Shown piece by piece: positions 1 through 8,364 of a stretch of 49,422 bases of DNA. The position numbers and the translations under genes were made by a program. The number at the start of each line of letters is the position of its first letter. Positions within the stretch are counted from its first letter, which is position 1. Location: NCBI GenBank assembly GCA_965652145.1, contig CBFGTV010000022.1, positions 1 to 49,422 of the forward strand, read 5' to 3'. A model generated the notes under the pieces. That model worked only from the letters and a program-made list of their open reading frames with translations, did not search any database and had not been told where the DNA came from. Origin of the DNA: CBFGTV01 sp965652145. GTDB lineage: Bacteria; Bacillota; Clostridia; Peptostreptococcales; Natronincolaceae.

Positions 1-1
1 A

Positions 2-1084
2 GTGAATAATGATTGTAAGCTGTATTCCACCCATATTGATGAAGCCGATATCTCCCTTGGAGGTACCAGCAGGCTAAATCATACCATTGATCATATCATC
101 AGGAAGGATCATCCCCGGGTTATTTTTCTATTGCCCTCTTCCATTCCAGAGGTAATCGGAACAGACCTTTTTGCCCTTTGCCAGGAGCTTCAGCCTGAAT
201 ATCCTAACATTCGTCTGCTGCCCTTTGGATATGGCGGATTTGATGTTTTCCAGCACCGGGGAATACAGGAGGCCCTTTTATTGCTGGCCAAAACCCTGCC
301 CATGGAAATAGAAAAAACACCCCAGCCCACCTTTAATATCATTGGCTCCTGTGCTGATTTATTCCGCTTTCAGGCGGATGCAGGTGAAATTCTTCGGATC
401 ATGGAGGGGGCCTTTGGTATGAAGCCGGTGTGCATCATGACCTCCGATACCACTGTGGAGGAAATCGAAAGAATGGGCAGCGCCCATATCAATCTTGTCA
501 TCCGACGGGAGGGTGAACCTGCAGCAAAGCATCTGCAGAAAAAATTTGGAACACCCTATCTTTTGGCACGGCCCTATGGGATTGAAGGAACTATAGGATG
601 GATTGAGGCAGTGGCAGAGGTGTCTGGTTTGACAGTCAACACCGCTTTTATTAAAAAAGAGAGGGAAATTTCCCGCAGTCGAATTGTTCCTGTGATGCCC
701 CATTTCCGACACATTGTAAGATCTCATCCAGAGGAGGCGATATTATCCCTGGGAGGACACGCCGATGTGGTCAGGGGAATTTTAGACTTTGGCTGTAACG
801 AACTATCATTATCCAAAGGAGCCTGCTGGTGCGATTGTCCCGATATGGGAAATGAGGAAATACCCTATTTCTCAGAAGAGGAGTGGGCACAGACAGTACA
901 ATTCCATGAAAAGGGCCTTCTGATGGCCAGTGGAGAGGCCCTGGAGTGGGCGGGCCGTAGTAGTGAAATGCAGATTGCCAACCCGGATACCAAATGGAGG
1001 CTTCACCCCTATGAGCCACCCTTTGTCGGTTTTCGAGGTGCAGTTCACCTGGTAAATCTATGGATTAATGAGAATGATGAATAA
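2..1084 (+). CDS. Nitrogenase component 1-type oxidoreductase, C-terminal part (5' truncated by window edge)
   Basis: The reading frame is open from the first bases and ends at TAA. The protein resembles the NifD/NifK/BchN-type fold (Oxidored_nitro family), with a GSCADLFRFQAD segment followed by an EILRIMEGAFGMKP stretch and a late PYGIEGTIGWIEAVAEVSG motif typical of these subunits. The visible part starts at a point that in relatives lies some tens of residues inside the protein, so the GTG at position 2 is probably not the true start. A late cysteine cluster (GACWCDCPDMGN) is visible. The family binds a metal cluster or substrate between paired subunits and receives electrons from a NifH-like protein. 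The partner genes, if any, lie upstream. The substrate cannot be told; dinitrogen reduction is not implied. Confidence 0.75.
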   Translation: MNNDCKLYSTHIDEADISLGGTSRLNHTIDHIIRKDHPRVIFLLPSSIPEVIGTDLFALCQELQPEYPNIRLLPFGYGGFDVFQHRGIQEALLLLAKTLPMEIEKTPQPTFNIIGSCADLFRFQADAGEILRIMEGAFGMKPVCIMTSDTTVEEIERMGSAHINLVIRREGEPAAKHLQKKFGTPYLLARPYGIEGTIGWIEAVAEVSGLTVNTAFIKKEREISRSRIVPVMPHFRHIVRSHPEEAILSLGGHADVVRGILDFGCNELSLSKGACWCDCPDMGNEEIPYFSEEEWAQTVQFHEKGLLMASGEALEWAGRSSEMQIANPDTKWRLHPYEPPFVGFRGAVHLVNLWINENDE

Positions 1085-1119
1085 AGGAGGCAGCTTAGCT
1101 GCCTTCTGGTTATTTTTTG
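1085..1119 (+). terminator. Intrinsic terminator after the nitrogenase-like gene
   Basis: A perfect 8-bp stem (AGGCAGCT at 1088-1095, AGCTGCCT at 1097-1104) starts a few bases after the stop codon and is followed by a T-rich tract (TTATTTTTT). It isolates this gene from the Rrf2 gene. Confidence 0.75.
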
Positions 1120-1143
1120 AATTTTATTGATTAAGCCACTAAT

Positions 1144-1160
1144 ATATAGACACACTATAT
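1144..1160. promoter_or_regulatory. Inverted repeat upstream of the Rrf2 promoter, possible operator
   Basis: ATATAG (1144-1149) and CTATAT (1155-1160) form a dyad with a 5-base centre about 50 bases upstream of the -35 box of the Rrf2 gene. Rrf2 proteins bind AT-rich dyads and often autoregulate, so this is a candidate site. The assignment is inference from symmetry and position only. Confidence 0.3.
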
Positions 1161-1209
1161 GTTAAAGGATAAGAATTATAATATATTGCTTGATAATTTT
1201 ATTAGATGA

Positions 1210-1238
1210 TTGACATTGCCAGATTCCAATGATATAAT
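1210..1238 (+). promoter_or_regulatory. Consensus sigma-A promoter of the Rrf2/MATE unit
   Basis: A perfect -35 (TTGACA, 1210-1215) and a perfect -10 (TATAAT, 1233-1238) are separated by 17 bases. The start codon is at 1282. Such a strong promoter usually needs a repressor; an ATATATTG-CTATAATA-like stretch just downstream (about 1245-1263) could be the Rrf2 site. Confidence 0.85.
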
Positions 1239-1281
1239 CATGGATATATATTGTCTATAATATCTTTGAAGGAGCTTCCCT

Positions 1282-1683
1282 ATGAAATATACAAAAGCAA
1301 CAAACTATGCATTGCATACAATTGTTTATATGATTAAAAATGCACAAAATGAAAAAATCAGTGTAAATGTCCTTGCAGAGCATTTCAATGTGTCGGTTAC
1401 CTATCTGTCAAAGATCCTTACCCAGTTGGTAAAGGCCGGACTAATTGAGTCTACTTCTGGTGTTAAAGGTGGTTATGTTTTAAAAAAGAATATGGAGGAA
1501 ATATCTTTTATGGATGTGATCAGGGCTACTGAGGGTACCGGCTCATTATTCAATTGTGAATTTAAGGAAAGTAAGTGCTTAATTCATAAGGTCATGGCAG
1601 AAGCTGAGGGCCTCATGGAAGAATACCTGGAAAATAAAAAGCTATTTGAAATAGCCCAAGTCAATAACTCATGCATAGAGTAA
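1282..1683 (+). CDS. Rrf2 family transcriptional regulator
   Basis: A 133-residue protein with the Rrf2 winged helix at the N-terminus (MKYTKATNYALHTI; recognition region VSVTYLSKILTQLVKAGLIES; wing GVKGGYVL). IscR/NsrR relatives bind an Fe-S cluster through three cysteines near residues 92, 98 and 104; here C92 and C99 are present, the third is missing from its usual place, and a lone Cys sits near the C-terminus (C131). It may sense redox, iron-sulfur status or another ligand with an incomplete ligand set. The start is supported by GAAGGAG upstream. The MATE pump gene begins about 100 bases downstream with no terminator between, so the pair is probably one transcript and the pump is the likely target. 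Confidence 0.9.
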   Translation: MKYTKATNYALHTIVYMIKNAQNEKISVNVLAEHFNVSVTYLSKILTQLVKAGLIESTSGVKGGYVLKKNMEEISFMDVIRATEGTGSLFNCEFKESKCLIHKVMAEAEGLMEEYLENKKLFEIAQVNNSCIE

Positions 1684-1784
1684 GAAAATTCATGCTCTAA
1701 TCTAGAGTAAAAGCCCATAGCATGTCATTTTTTGTCTTAATAAAAGATATAAAATATCTATAATATATGTAAATGGAGGTTCCT

Positions 1785-3143
1785 ATGAATAGAATCGAAG
1801 AGCTCGAAAAAAAACCAATAGGAAGGTTACTTTTGCAATACTCTGTTCCTACTGTGCTAAGCCTATTAATCAATTCACTATATACAGTAATTGACAGAAT
1901 TTTTATAGGCAATATACCACAAATTGGTGCTTTAGCCCTGACAGGGGTTGGCCTAACAACTCCTATTACTACCTTAGTTGTAGCATTGTCAGCCCTTATT
2001 TCAATTGGGGCTGGAAATAATATTTCCATAAAACTAGGTGAGGGTAAGAGGGAGGCCGCTGAAAATACTGCGGCCAATTCAATCGTATTAACTTTCATTT
2101 TGGGTATTTCCTTAACAGTATTTTATTTATTGCTGCAAAATAATATTTTGGGCTTACTGAATATAAGCAAAGAAATTTTGGTCTATAGCAAAGAATATAT
2201 TACCATTATCATGCTTGGAGCAGTATTAAATATGCTAGGCTTTTTATTTCCTTTTCTGGTACGTTCCGATGGAAATCCGAAAATTTCAGCTGCCATTACA
2301 ATTACCGGATGTATAACCAATATCCTGCTTGATATCTTGTTTATCTTTATATTCAATATGGGGATAAGGGGGGCTGCATTGGCTACGGTTGCAGCACAGC
2401 TTGTAACAGTATTAATGGGAATTTACTACTTTATAAAATGTAAGCCTACGCTAATTTTAGGCAGGTCTAATTTTAAAATCGATACTGTATTAGTAAAGGA
2501 TATACTTGTAATTGGATTTGTTCCCTTCTCGAATCAACTATCGATCAGCATCGCCCAAATGGTTAGCAATTATTCATTGAAGCTATACGGTGGCGAGCTG
2601 GCAATCGGAGCCATGACTGTAATTACCTCTATTGCGGCCTTATTCCTGATGCCTGTTTATGGAATCTCCCAGGGCTGCCAGCCGATTATTGCCTACAATT
2701 ATGCCAAAAACCAGTATCATAGGGCAGTAAAAACCTTGTATCTTGCAGCGCTGTGGAGTGCTTCTATATTGACAATCGGTACCTTGATTGCTCTAATCCT
2801 GCCGGAATATACAGTGGGGCTATTTGCCAGAGATTCTGTGCTTAAGGATATTGCGGTTAATGGTATTGGCAAATATATGAGCCTGTTGCCCTTAGCCACT
2901 ATACCAACCCTTGGTATAGCCTTTATGATGCTGTCAGGAAATTCAAAGAGGGCAATATTGTTGAATATATTAAGGCAGTCAGTAATATTGGGGTCGATAA
3001 TTTTTATGCTTCCCAAAGCAATAGGCGCAAATGGACTATGGCTTGCACAGCCGATAACAGATTTAATCACTAGTCTGATCACAATAGCATTATTCTTAAA
3101 AAGCTATGGCCATATATTTAAAAGCCAACAGATTCCATTGTAG
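1785..3143 (+). CDS. MATE family multidrug/Na+ efflux pump
   Basis: A 452-residue polytopic protein with about twelve hydrophobic segments in two homologous halves. It carries typical MATE phrases: KKPIGRLLLQYSVPTVL at the N-terminus, ALTGVGLTTPI in TM2 and PVYGISQGCQPIIAYNYA in the second half. The family exports cationic drugs and metabolites in exchange for Na+ or H+ at the cytoplasmic membrane. The start at 1785 is chosen because GGAGG (1775-1779) sits six bases ahead; an in-frame ATG at 1773 lies upstream of that site. It follows an Rrf2 regulator, suggesting induction by redox or nitrosative stress; the substrate is unknown. A strong terminator follows. Confidence 0.9.
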   Translation: MNRIEELEKKPIGRLLLQYSVPTVLSLLINSLYTVIDRIFIGNIPQIGALALTGVGLTTPITTLVVALSALISIGAGNNISIKLGEGKREAAENTAANSIVLTFILGISLTVFYLLLQNNILGLLNISKEILVYSKEYITIIMLGAVLNMLGFLFPFLVRSDGNPKISAAITITGCITNILLDILFIFIFNMGIRGAALATVAAQLVTVLMGIYYFIKCKPTLILGRSNFKIDTVLVKDILVIGFVPFSNQLSISIAQMVSNYSLKLYGGELAIGAMTVITSIAALFLMPVYGISQGCQPIIAYNYAKNQYHRAVKTLYLAALWSASILTIGTLIALILPEYTVGLFARDSVLKDIAVNGIGKYMSLLPLATIPTLGIAFMMLSGNSKRAILLNILRQSVILGSIIFMLPKAIGANGLWLAQPITDLITSLITIALFLKSYGHIFKSQQIPL

Positions 3144-3180
3144 TCCAGGAGGCAGCTATGCTGCCTCCTGGATATTTTTT
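3144..3180 (+). terminator. Strong intrinsic terminator after the MATE gene
   Basis: A 13-bp perfect stem (3144-3156 with 3160-3172, loop TAT) is followed by a run of T residues. It starts directly after the TAG stop. Confidence 0.9.
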
Positions 3181-3267
3181 TACTGATATGGAGGAAATAT
3201 AATAGCTATAAACATTGAAAGAAGGGTAAAATAAGCGTAAAAATTTAATGATAATGGAGTTGAATAA

Positions 3268-3672
3268 ATGAGGGATGTTACAGCAGCTATTATCCTCAAA
3301 GAAGGAAAGGTATTTATTGCCCGCAGAGCACCAGGTCAAAATCATGGCGGAGGTTGGGAATTTCCCGGCGGAAAGGTTGAAACCGGAGAAACACCAGAGG
3401 AATGTCTGAAGCGGGAGTTATTTGAAGAACTAAATATTACCACAGTGATTAAAGGCTTCTTTGGTGAAAGTCTTTATCATGATTCAAGGGGGTCTATCCG
3501 CTTATTGTCATATTTTGTTGATATAGTTGACGGAGAGATTGAGCTTAGGGTCCACGACCTGTACAAATGGGTCGAAATTGATAATTTAACTAAATACAAT
3601 TTGCTGCCCGCTGATTTGCCCATAGCGATGAAATTAAATGAAATGATTGATAGACAAAAAATGTTTAGTTAA
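3268..3672 (+). CDS. Nudix hydrolase (MutT-like (d)NTP pyrophosphohydrolase)
   Basis: A 134-residue protein with a full Nudix box: the segment GGKVETGETPEE-CLKRELFEELNI fits G-x5-E-x7-REU-xEE-xx-U. The preceding ARRAPGQNHGGGWEFPGG segment matches the MutT/CTP pyrophosphohydrolase subgroup that cleans oxidised or non-canonical nucleotides. Family enzymes hydrolyse nucleoside diphosphate-X bonds using Mg2+ bound by the EE pair. The gene stands alone between a terminator and a convergent hydrolase gene. No strong Shine-Dalgarno site is visible (GGAGTTG lies close upstream). The substrate is not predictable beyond the family. Confidence 0.9.
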   Translation: MRDVTAAIILKEGKVFIARRAPGQNHGGGWEFPGGKVETGETPEECLKRELFEELNITTVIKGFFGESLYHDSRGSIRLLSYFVDIVDGEIELRVHDLYKWVEIDNLTKYNLLPADLPIAMKLNEMIDRQKMFS

Positions 3673-3714
3673 TTTTCAGGCTGGGTATGAATAGAGAGCA
3701 GCATTAAAAATGAT

Positions 3715-4536
3715 TTAGAGGGGCTCCTCGATGAATTTTATCAGCTCTTTGTTAAAACGATCCTTCTGATCATAAAATAAAAAGTGACCACAGCATTCCA
3801 GGGGTACCAATTTAGAATTTTGTATGTGGCTTCTTTGGGCAATTGCCAATGAATAATGGCAAACCTGGTCATTCAGGCCATGAAGAATGAGGGTTGGAAC
3901 CTGTATTGTTTTCAAGTCATGAAACAGCCCTTCCTCATATAGCCACGTATTGGCAATGGCAGCGGTAGACCAGCTGGCAGCCTGTAGGCCCAGCTGAAAA
4001 ATCCAATCAGACAATGAATCTGTTACATATCTATAAAAAATCATTTTTCCAAATTCTCTAATCATGTTAGGGCGATCAGTATAGGTATTTTGAATGATAT
4101 TAATCACTGCCTGACGAGGTAAACCATAGGGAAAATAAGGTCGCTGAATAAGGCTGGGGGCAGCTGCTGCAAAAAGCGCCAATTTAGATACACCATGAGC
4201 CCTATGTCTGGCCATATACCGAACACAAATGGCTCCTCCCGTTGAATGACCTCCCAAAATAAAATTGTTTAATTCCAGGGTATCTACAACTCCCTTTATA
4301 TCATCGGCCAGTCGATCGTAATCATAGCCTTCCCATGGTCTATCCGATTGACCAAAGCCTCGAATATCCATACCAATACAGCGGTAACCCCATTTTGGAA
4401 GCTCATTAAACTGATATTCAAATAAATTATGATTTCCTGGCCAGCCATGGACAAACAAAATGGTTTTACTACCCGATGAATTAATATCCTCTACGTAAAT
4501 TTTGACCTTTGGTTCAACCTGAACATAGATCCCCAT
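3715..4536 (-). CDS. Alpha/beta hydrolase
   Basis: A 273-residue protein with the classical serine hydrolase pattern: oxyanion motif HGWPGNHN (H30-N37), nucleophile elbow GHSTGG (S98), acid in GLNDQ (D223) and catalytic His in CCGHF (H251). The MDIRGFGQSDRP segment is typical of the haloperoxidase/epoxide hydrolase-like group. No signal peptide is seen, so it is probably cytoplasmic. The start at 4536 is preferred because a GGAGGGG site precedes it by about ten bases; an upstream ATG at 4584 gives a non-conserved-looking 16-residue extension. The substrate is unknown. It diverges from the EcsC gene. Confidence 0.88.
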   Translation of the reverse strand: MGIYVQVEPKVKIYVEDINSSGSKTILFVHGWPGNHNLFEYQFNELPKWGYRCIGMDIRGFGQSDRPWEGYDYDRLADDIKGVVDTLELNNFILGGHSTGGAICVRYMARHRAHGVSKLALFAAAAPSLIQRPYFPYGLPRQAVINIIQNTYTDRPNMIREFGKMIFYRYVTDSLSDWIFQLGLQAASWSTAAIANTWLYEEGLFHDLKTIQVPTLILHGLNDQVCHYSLAIAQRSHIQNSKLVPLECCGHFLFYDQKDRFNKELIKFIEEPL

Positions 4537-4691
4537 CCATACTCCCCTCCATTTAGATCGATCATTTTGTGAATCTACTAGCAAATTATGCTAACATTCA
4601 TAGAAATATGATTTTAGAATCAAGGCTAACCTATCAATATAAATATGTGCTATCATAAACGATAACAATAATTTTTTAAAGGGTGATTCCC

Positions 4692-5486
4692 ATGGATAAA
4701 GAATGGATTAAGCAGTTTAAAAAAATTGACAGGCAAGAGAAAAAGATGATTAATAAGAGTGAGAAAAAGCTTTTTGAGGCCCAAATAGCTCCCATCAAGG
4801 ATAAAATCCAGGAAAAAATACCAGATAAGCTCCAATTAGCCTTAGAGGCAGCCTTCTTTAAGAGCTTTAAGCTGGTATTTGAAAGGGGAAGTACATATAT
4901 CGAAAAAACCTATGATAAAGACAAGCATAGGCTGGAACACGAATTAAACAACTATGGCATTGACACAGGGCTAAGAAAAAAATATATCAAAAATTTAGAT
5001 AAACAAGCCAATTCTACAAAATTAATCAACGAATCTATTAGCCTGTTAGAAGGGAGCCTATTGGGGTTTTTAGGTATTGGTTTGCCCGATATTCCCCTCT
5101 TTATTGCTGTGATTATGAAAACCATTTATGAGGTGGCCCTAAGCTATGGATATGAATATGAAACTGATGAGGAAAGGGCATTTATTCTTCTGATCATTTG
5201 TGGTGCAATGGGCCGGGGCCATGGAAAAAAGAAGCTTAACAATGAAATAGATCTATTGGGAGAAAAGCTGAATAAACAGGGCCAGGTTGAAATCAATCTA
5301 AATGATCAAATGATGGCAGCAGCCAATGCCCTTTCAGAGTCAATGCTTTTGGGAAAGTTCATTCAAGGTATTCCCGTCATCGGCGTGGTAGGTGGGGTTG
5401 TTAATTATAGCATGATTCGAAAAATTGGAAAGTACGCTACCTTAAAATATAAAAAAAGGTACCTGCTAAAAAAGCTGGAAAAATAA
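4692..5486 (+). CDS. EcsC family protein
   Basis: A 264-residue protein resembling the EcsC family: a charged N-terminal coiled-coil-like stretch, then LINESISLLEGSLLGFLGIGLPDIPLF, the GYEYETDEERAFIL segment, and a C-terminal PVIGVVGGVVNYSMIRKIGKYA motif with Gly-rich hydrophobic segments. EcsC was named from the Bacillus ecsABC locus, but its biochemical role is unknown. The ATG at 4692 is chosen because AAAGGGTG lies just ahead; the in-frame GTG at 4683 falls inside that site. No ecsAB neighbours are present; it stands between a hydrolase and a pirin. Confidence 0.8.
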   Translation: MDKEWIKQFKKIDRQEKKMINKSEKKLFEAQIAPIKDKIQEKIPDKLQLALEAAFFKSFKLVFERGSTYIEKTYDKDKHRLEHELNNYGIDTGLRKKYIKNLDKQANSTKLINESISLLEGSLLGFLGIGLPDIPLFIAVIMKTIYEVALSYGYEYETDEERAFILLIICGAMGRGHGKKKLNNEIDLLGEKLNKQGQVEINLNDQMMAAANALSESMLLGKFIQGIPVIGVVGGVVNYSMIRKIGKYATLKYKKRYLLKKLEK

Positions 5487-5511
5487 AATATTAATTTGAG
5501 GAGGCATAAAA

Positions 5512-6369
5512 ATGATAAGAACAATTGAAAAGCTGATAACGGGCAAAAAAACCCAGGATGGTGCAGGGGTTAATCTGACTAGGGTTATCAGCCGAAGGAA
5601 TGTTCAAGACTTTGATCCATTTTTGTTATTGGATGCCTTTGATTCCAATAATCCTGATGATTATACTAAGGGCTTTCCCTGGCATCCCCATCGAGGAATC
5701 GAAACCGTTACCTATTTAATCAGGGGTGAGATTGAACATGGCGACAGTTTGGGGAATAAGGGCAGCATTTTAGATGGCGGCTGTCAATGGATGACTGCAG
5801 GGGGCGGCATCATGCACCAGGAAATGCCCCAGCCCTCAGAAAGAATGCTGGGTGTACAGCTATGGCTTAATTTGCCTGCTAAAGACAAGCTCACCAGCCC
5901 TCAATACAGAGATATTACAGCTGACATGATTCCTAAGGTGACCGAGGAGGGCGTAACAGTGGCAGTTGTCTCTGGAAGGTATAAGGAAACCCAGGGGGTT
6001 GTTTTGGGAGACTATGTACAGTTAACGCTGCTGGATGTGGACATGGAGCGGGAAAGACACTTTGAAATGGAGATTAATCCTGATGAAACCCTGTTTGTTT
6101 ATATTATTTCCGGTGACGGTTGGTTTGATGAGGGGAAGGAGAACCGTATCTATCAGAGATCGGCAGCTTTGTTCGGGGCAGGCAGCCAATTGGTGGCCAA
6201 GGCTTCTGAAAATGGTTTAAGATTCTTAATTTTTTCTGCCAAGCCCTTAAAGGAGCCCATTGCCTGGGGTGGGCCCATCGTCATGAATACTCAGGAAGAG
6301 CTTGATCAAGCCTTTAAGGATATTGATGATGGGAATTTCATTAGGCATGATATCATAAAAAAAATATAA
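5512..6369 (+). CDS. Pirin family protein
   Basis: A 285-residue bicupin. The N-terminal cupin has the pirin signature FPWHPHRGIETVTYLI with the metal-binding His pair, and later GGGIMHQEMP with the third His and Glu. The C-terminal half (VVLGDYVQLTLLDV, then DETLFVYIISGDGWF) is the second barrel. Some bacterial pirins (YhhW type) have quercetinase activity and others bind partner enzymes; nothing here decides between them. GAGGAGG lies directly before the ATG. Spacing from the EcsC gene is 25 bases, so the two may be cotranscribed. Confidence 0.92.
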   Translation: MIRTIEKLITGKKTQDGAGVNLTRVISRRNVQDFDPFLLLDAFDSNNPDDYTKGFPWHPHRGIETVTYLIRGEIEHGDSLGNKGSILDGGCQWMTAGGGIMHQEMPQPSERMLGVQLWLNLPAKDKLTSPQYRDITADMIPKVTEEGVTVAVVSGRYKETQGVVLGDYVQLTLLDVDMERERHFEMEINPDETLFVYIISGDGWFDEGKENRIYQRSAALFGAGSQLVAKASENGLRFLIFSAKPLKEPIAWGGPIVMNTQEELDQAFKDIDDGNFIRHDIIKKI

Positions 6370-6425
6370 ACGCTTCTGGTAGTACCAGGGGTGCTGATAA
6401 AATTAATATTAAGTTATACAATTAA

Positions 6426-6465
6426 AAATGCCCCGGCCAATTCACATCATTAGCCTGGGGCATTG
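6426..6465 (-). terminator. Hairpin terminator for the coiled-coil gene
   Basis: AATGCCCC (6427-6434) pairs with GGGGCATT (6457-6464), with partial extension inside the loop. Read on the minus strand the stem is followed by a run of T residues, so it serves the minus-strand gene; the plus strand lacks a T tract. Confidence 0.65.
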
Positions 6466-6479
6466 ATTATTCAAAGGCT

Positions 6480-7235
6480 TTATTGTGGCAGCAGGTCATT
6501 AATTTCCTTCAGCATTTCCTTGAGACCCTGCTGATGGCTGCTGTCTTGATTCTTTGGGGCTACACCTAAAAGGCTGTCAACCTGTTTTTGCATTTCTGCC
6601 AGTTGATCATACAGCTTCTGAATTTCATCCCGAATCATTGATTTTGCTTTGTTCATGAGACTAATACTGTTAAGATAATCCGAAGAAAAGTCAATTTCCC
6701 TAAAGGCTCCGGCCAATGAATCATCTGGCTGATAAGAGGTACCTTCCCTTTGAGCTTTGTTTTTTTCCACAGTTTCCAGCATATCTGCAAGCTCCTTCAT
6801 AAGAGAATCGATATACTTGGCTTCTTCTGAGGCTTCCTCCTGAATGTCAATTTCACCGGCGGTATCTACAGGCTCCTCCTGGGGAGATATAGCCTCAATT
6901 TCAGCTTCCTCTCCGGTGGGCTCCTCCATTGGCTGTTGATAGTTTTCCATATAGTCTGTAACTGCCTTTTGAATTTCCTCTATAAAACGATCGACCTCAG
7001 ATAGTAAGTTCAGCCTTTGCTTTATTTTTTCAAGGCCTTCATCAATTCTTGTCTGCAATTCTTCTGATTTTTTTAGGTTTCTGACCTTTAAACGCTGTAC
7101 CCCCTCTTTGCTTAATTGTAAAGCAACGGCTTGATTTTCCATTTTAGTGTTAACAAGCTCTGCCGCTTTGTTCAAGTTTTGCTGCCTAGAGGCGAAAATG
7201 GGTGAACTATTTAAATTAAAGCTGTTGATCTTCAT
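6480..7235 (-). CDS. Hypothetical coiled-coil protein
   Basis: I do not recognise a family for this 251-residue protein. It begins MKINSFNLNSSPIFASRQQN and then has long charged heptad-like helices (about residues 20-95), an acidic, Pro/Glu-rich linker (about 100-140), another helical block (about 140-225) and a short C-terminal helix ending NDLLPQ. There is no signal peptide or membrane segment. The Asn/Ser-rich start followed by coiled coils recalls proteins exported by flagellar-type systems, but no flagellar neighbours are present. It diverges from the lipoprotein gene at 7449. Confidence 0.7.
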   Translation of the reverse strand: MKINSFNLNSSPIFASRQQNLNKAAELVNTKMENQAVALQLSKEGVQRLKVRNLKKSEELQTRIDEGLEKIKQRLNLLSEVDRFIEEIQKAVTDYMENYQQPMEEPTGEEAEIEAISPQEEPVDTAGEIDIQEEASEEAKYIDSLMKELADMLETVEKNKAQREGTSYQPDDSLAGAFREIDFSSDYLNSISLMNKAKSMIRDEIQKLYDQLAEMQKQVDSLLGVAPKNQDSSHQQGLKEMLKEINDLLPQ

Positions 7236-7448
7236 GGGCTTTTTCCCCCTGTTAATTTTTTATTATTAAATTTATCGGCAAATTTAAAGAAATCCTTAAT
7301 TAATTTTAAAATTATGAAAAGGTCATACATGAAGGGTTTTATAAATACATTAGACCTGATGGCAGGCTTATTGCAAGGGCTGAACAGATACAGGAACAAA
7401 AATGATATTAGAGCGTCTAAATTAGAAAGATTTAGAGGAGGTAAAGGT

Positions 7449-8246
7449 ATGATAAAAAAGCCTGCAATTTATATTTTGGGTATACTAATGGGTTTTTCCC
7501 TTTTAATTGGCTGCAGTAAGGAGATAGAGAAGGAGACCTCCTTCGTTGCAACTGTTTTAGAGAACAACGGAGGTCAATTATTGGTGGAGCCAGTTGAGGG
7601 GTCAAGGGAATTGGCTTCAGCCGATAAAATAATGATCTCCATAGGTGAAGGCACCCAATTAAGCTTGAAGGATAGTGAAGAAGCCATTTCGTTGGAGGAT
7701 ATTGAGGTGGGCAGCAGGGTTGAAATATTTTATAATGGTGGTATAGCAGAAAGCTATCCTGCCCAGATCAATAGTATTCATAAGATTGTATTGCTAAATG
7801 AGTATACCTTTACAGCCAGTGATGAAAATTTTCTGGTAAAGACCTATATCGACAAGCTAAAGTTTAAAGAGGATGAAGAGATCAGCCTATATTCAACCAT
7901 TGAATATATTGGTCAGGAAGAGGGAATCGATATTTGGTCAGGCGAGCCCTATTTTCATCATATGATTTATAAGAAGGGCGAGGTTTTAAGCGGGGGTCTT
8001 ACCCTAGATGTACTCAAGAAGACGTATCTAAAAAAGGGAGAAATATATACACTTCCCTTTACAAAGAGCGGGGGTTATAGTGAGGAAGACCCAAAGGCAG
8101 ATTTTTTCAAAAGCTTTTATTCAGAAGAGACCCTGAAGCTGCCTAAAGGTCAGTATACCTTTTCTGCTGCTACCAATTTCGCCCTGGATGAAGAACAAAA
8201 AGAAAAGGTACAGCTAAAGTCAGAATTTATTGTGGAAGTAGAGTAA
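7449..8246 (+). CDS. Lipoprotein with DUF3221-like and BsuPI-like domains
   Basis: A 265-residue protein beginning with a lipoprotein signal peptide (MIKKPAIYILG ... LLIGCSK); the Cys of LIGC should be lipidated and anchor it outside the membrane. Residues of roughly 27-110 (FVATVLENNGGQLLVEP ... GSRVEIFYNG) resemble DUF3221-type OB-like domains. The rest (FLVKTYIDKLKFKEDEEISL ... LPKGQYTFSA) resembles the Ig-like BsuPI intracellular proteinase inhibitor domain. The start at 7449 is set by AGGAGG eight bases ahead and by the signal peptide; the upstream 45 codons of open frame lack both. The function is unknown. Confidence 0.8.
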   Translation: MIKKPAIYILGILMGFSLLIGCSKEIEKETSFVATVLENNGGQLLVEPVEGSRELASADKIMISIGEGTQLSLKDSEEAISLEDIEVGSRVEIFYNGGIAESYPAQINSIHKIVLLNEYTFTASDENFLVKTYIDKLKFKEDEEISLYSTIEYIGQEEGIDIWSGEPYFHHMIYKKGEVLSGGLTLDVLKKTYLKKGEIYTLPFTKSGGYSEEDPKADFFKSFYSEETLKLPKGQYTFSAATNFALDEEQKEKVQLKSEFIVEVE

Positions 8247-8304
8247 AGAATAATATATTGCCCTTACTAAGGATATTTTTCAATCCTTGGGTAAGGCCCG
8301 AAGG

Positions 8305-8356
8305 CTGATAAACCAGGTGTCACCAAATTGATTGGGCTGCACCTGGTTTTAATCAG
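8305..8356. terminator. Bidirectional hairpin between convergent genes
   Basis: AACCAGGTG (8311-8319) pairs with CACCTGGTT (8340-8348), flanked by an outer CTGAT/ATCAG pair. A short T tract follows on the plus strand. It lies between the convergent lipoprotein and siderophore-binding genes and can serve both. Confidence 0.6.
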
Positions 8357-8364
8357 CATTATGC

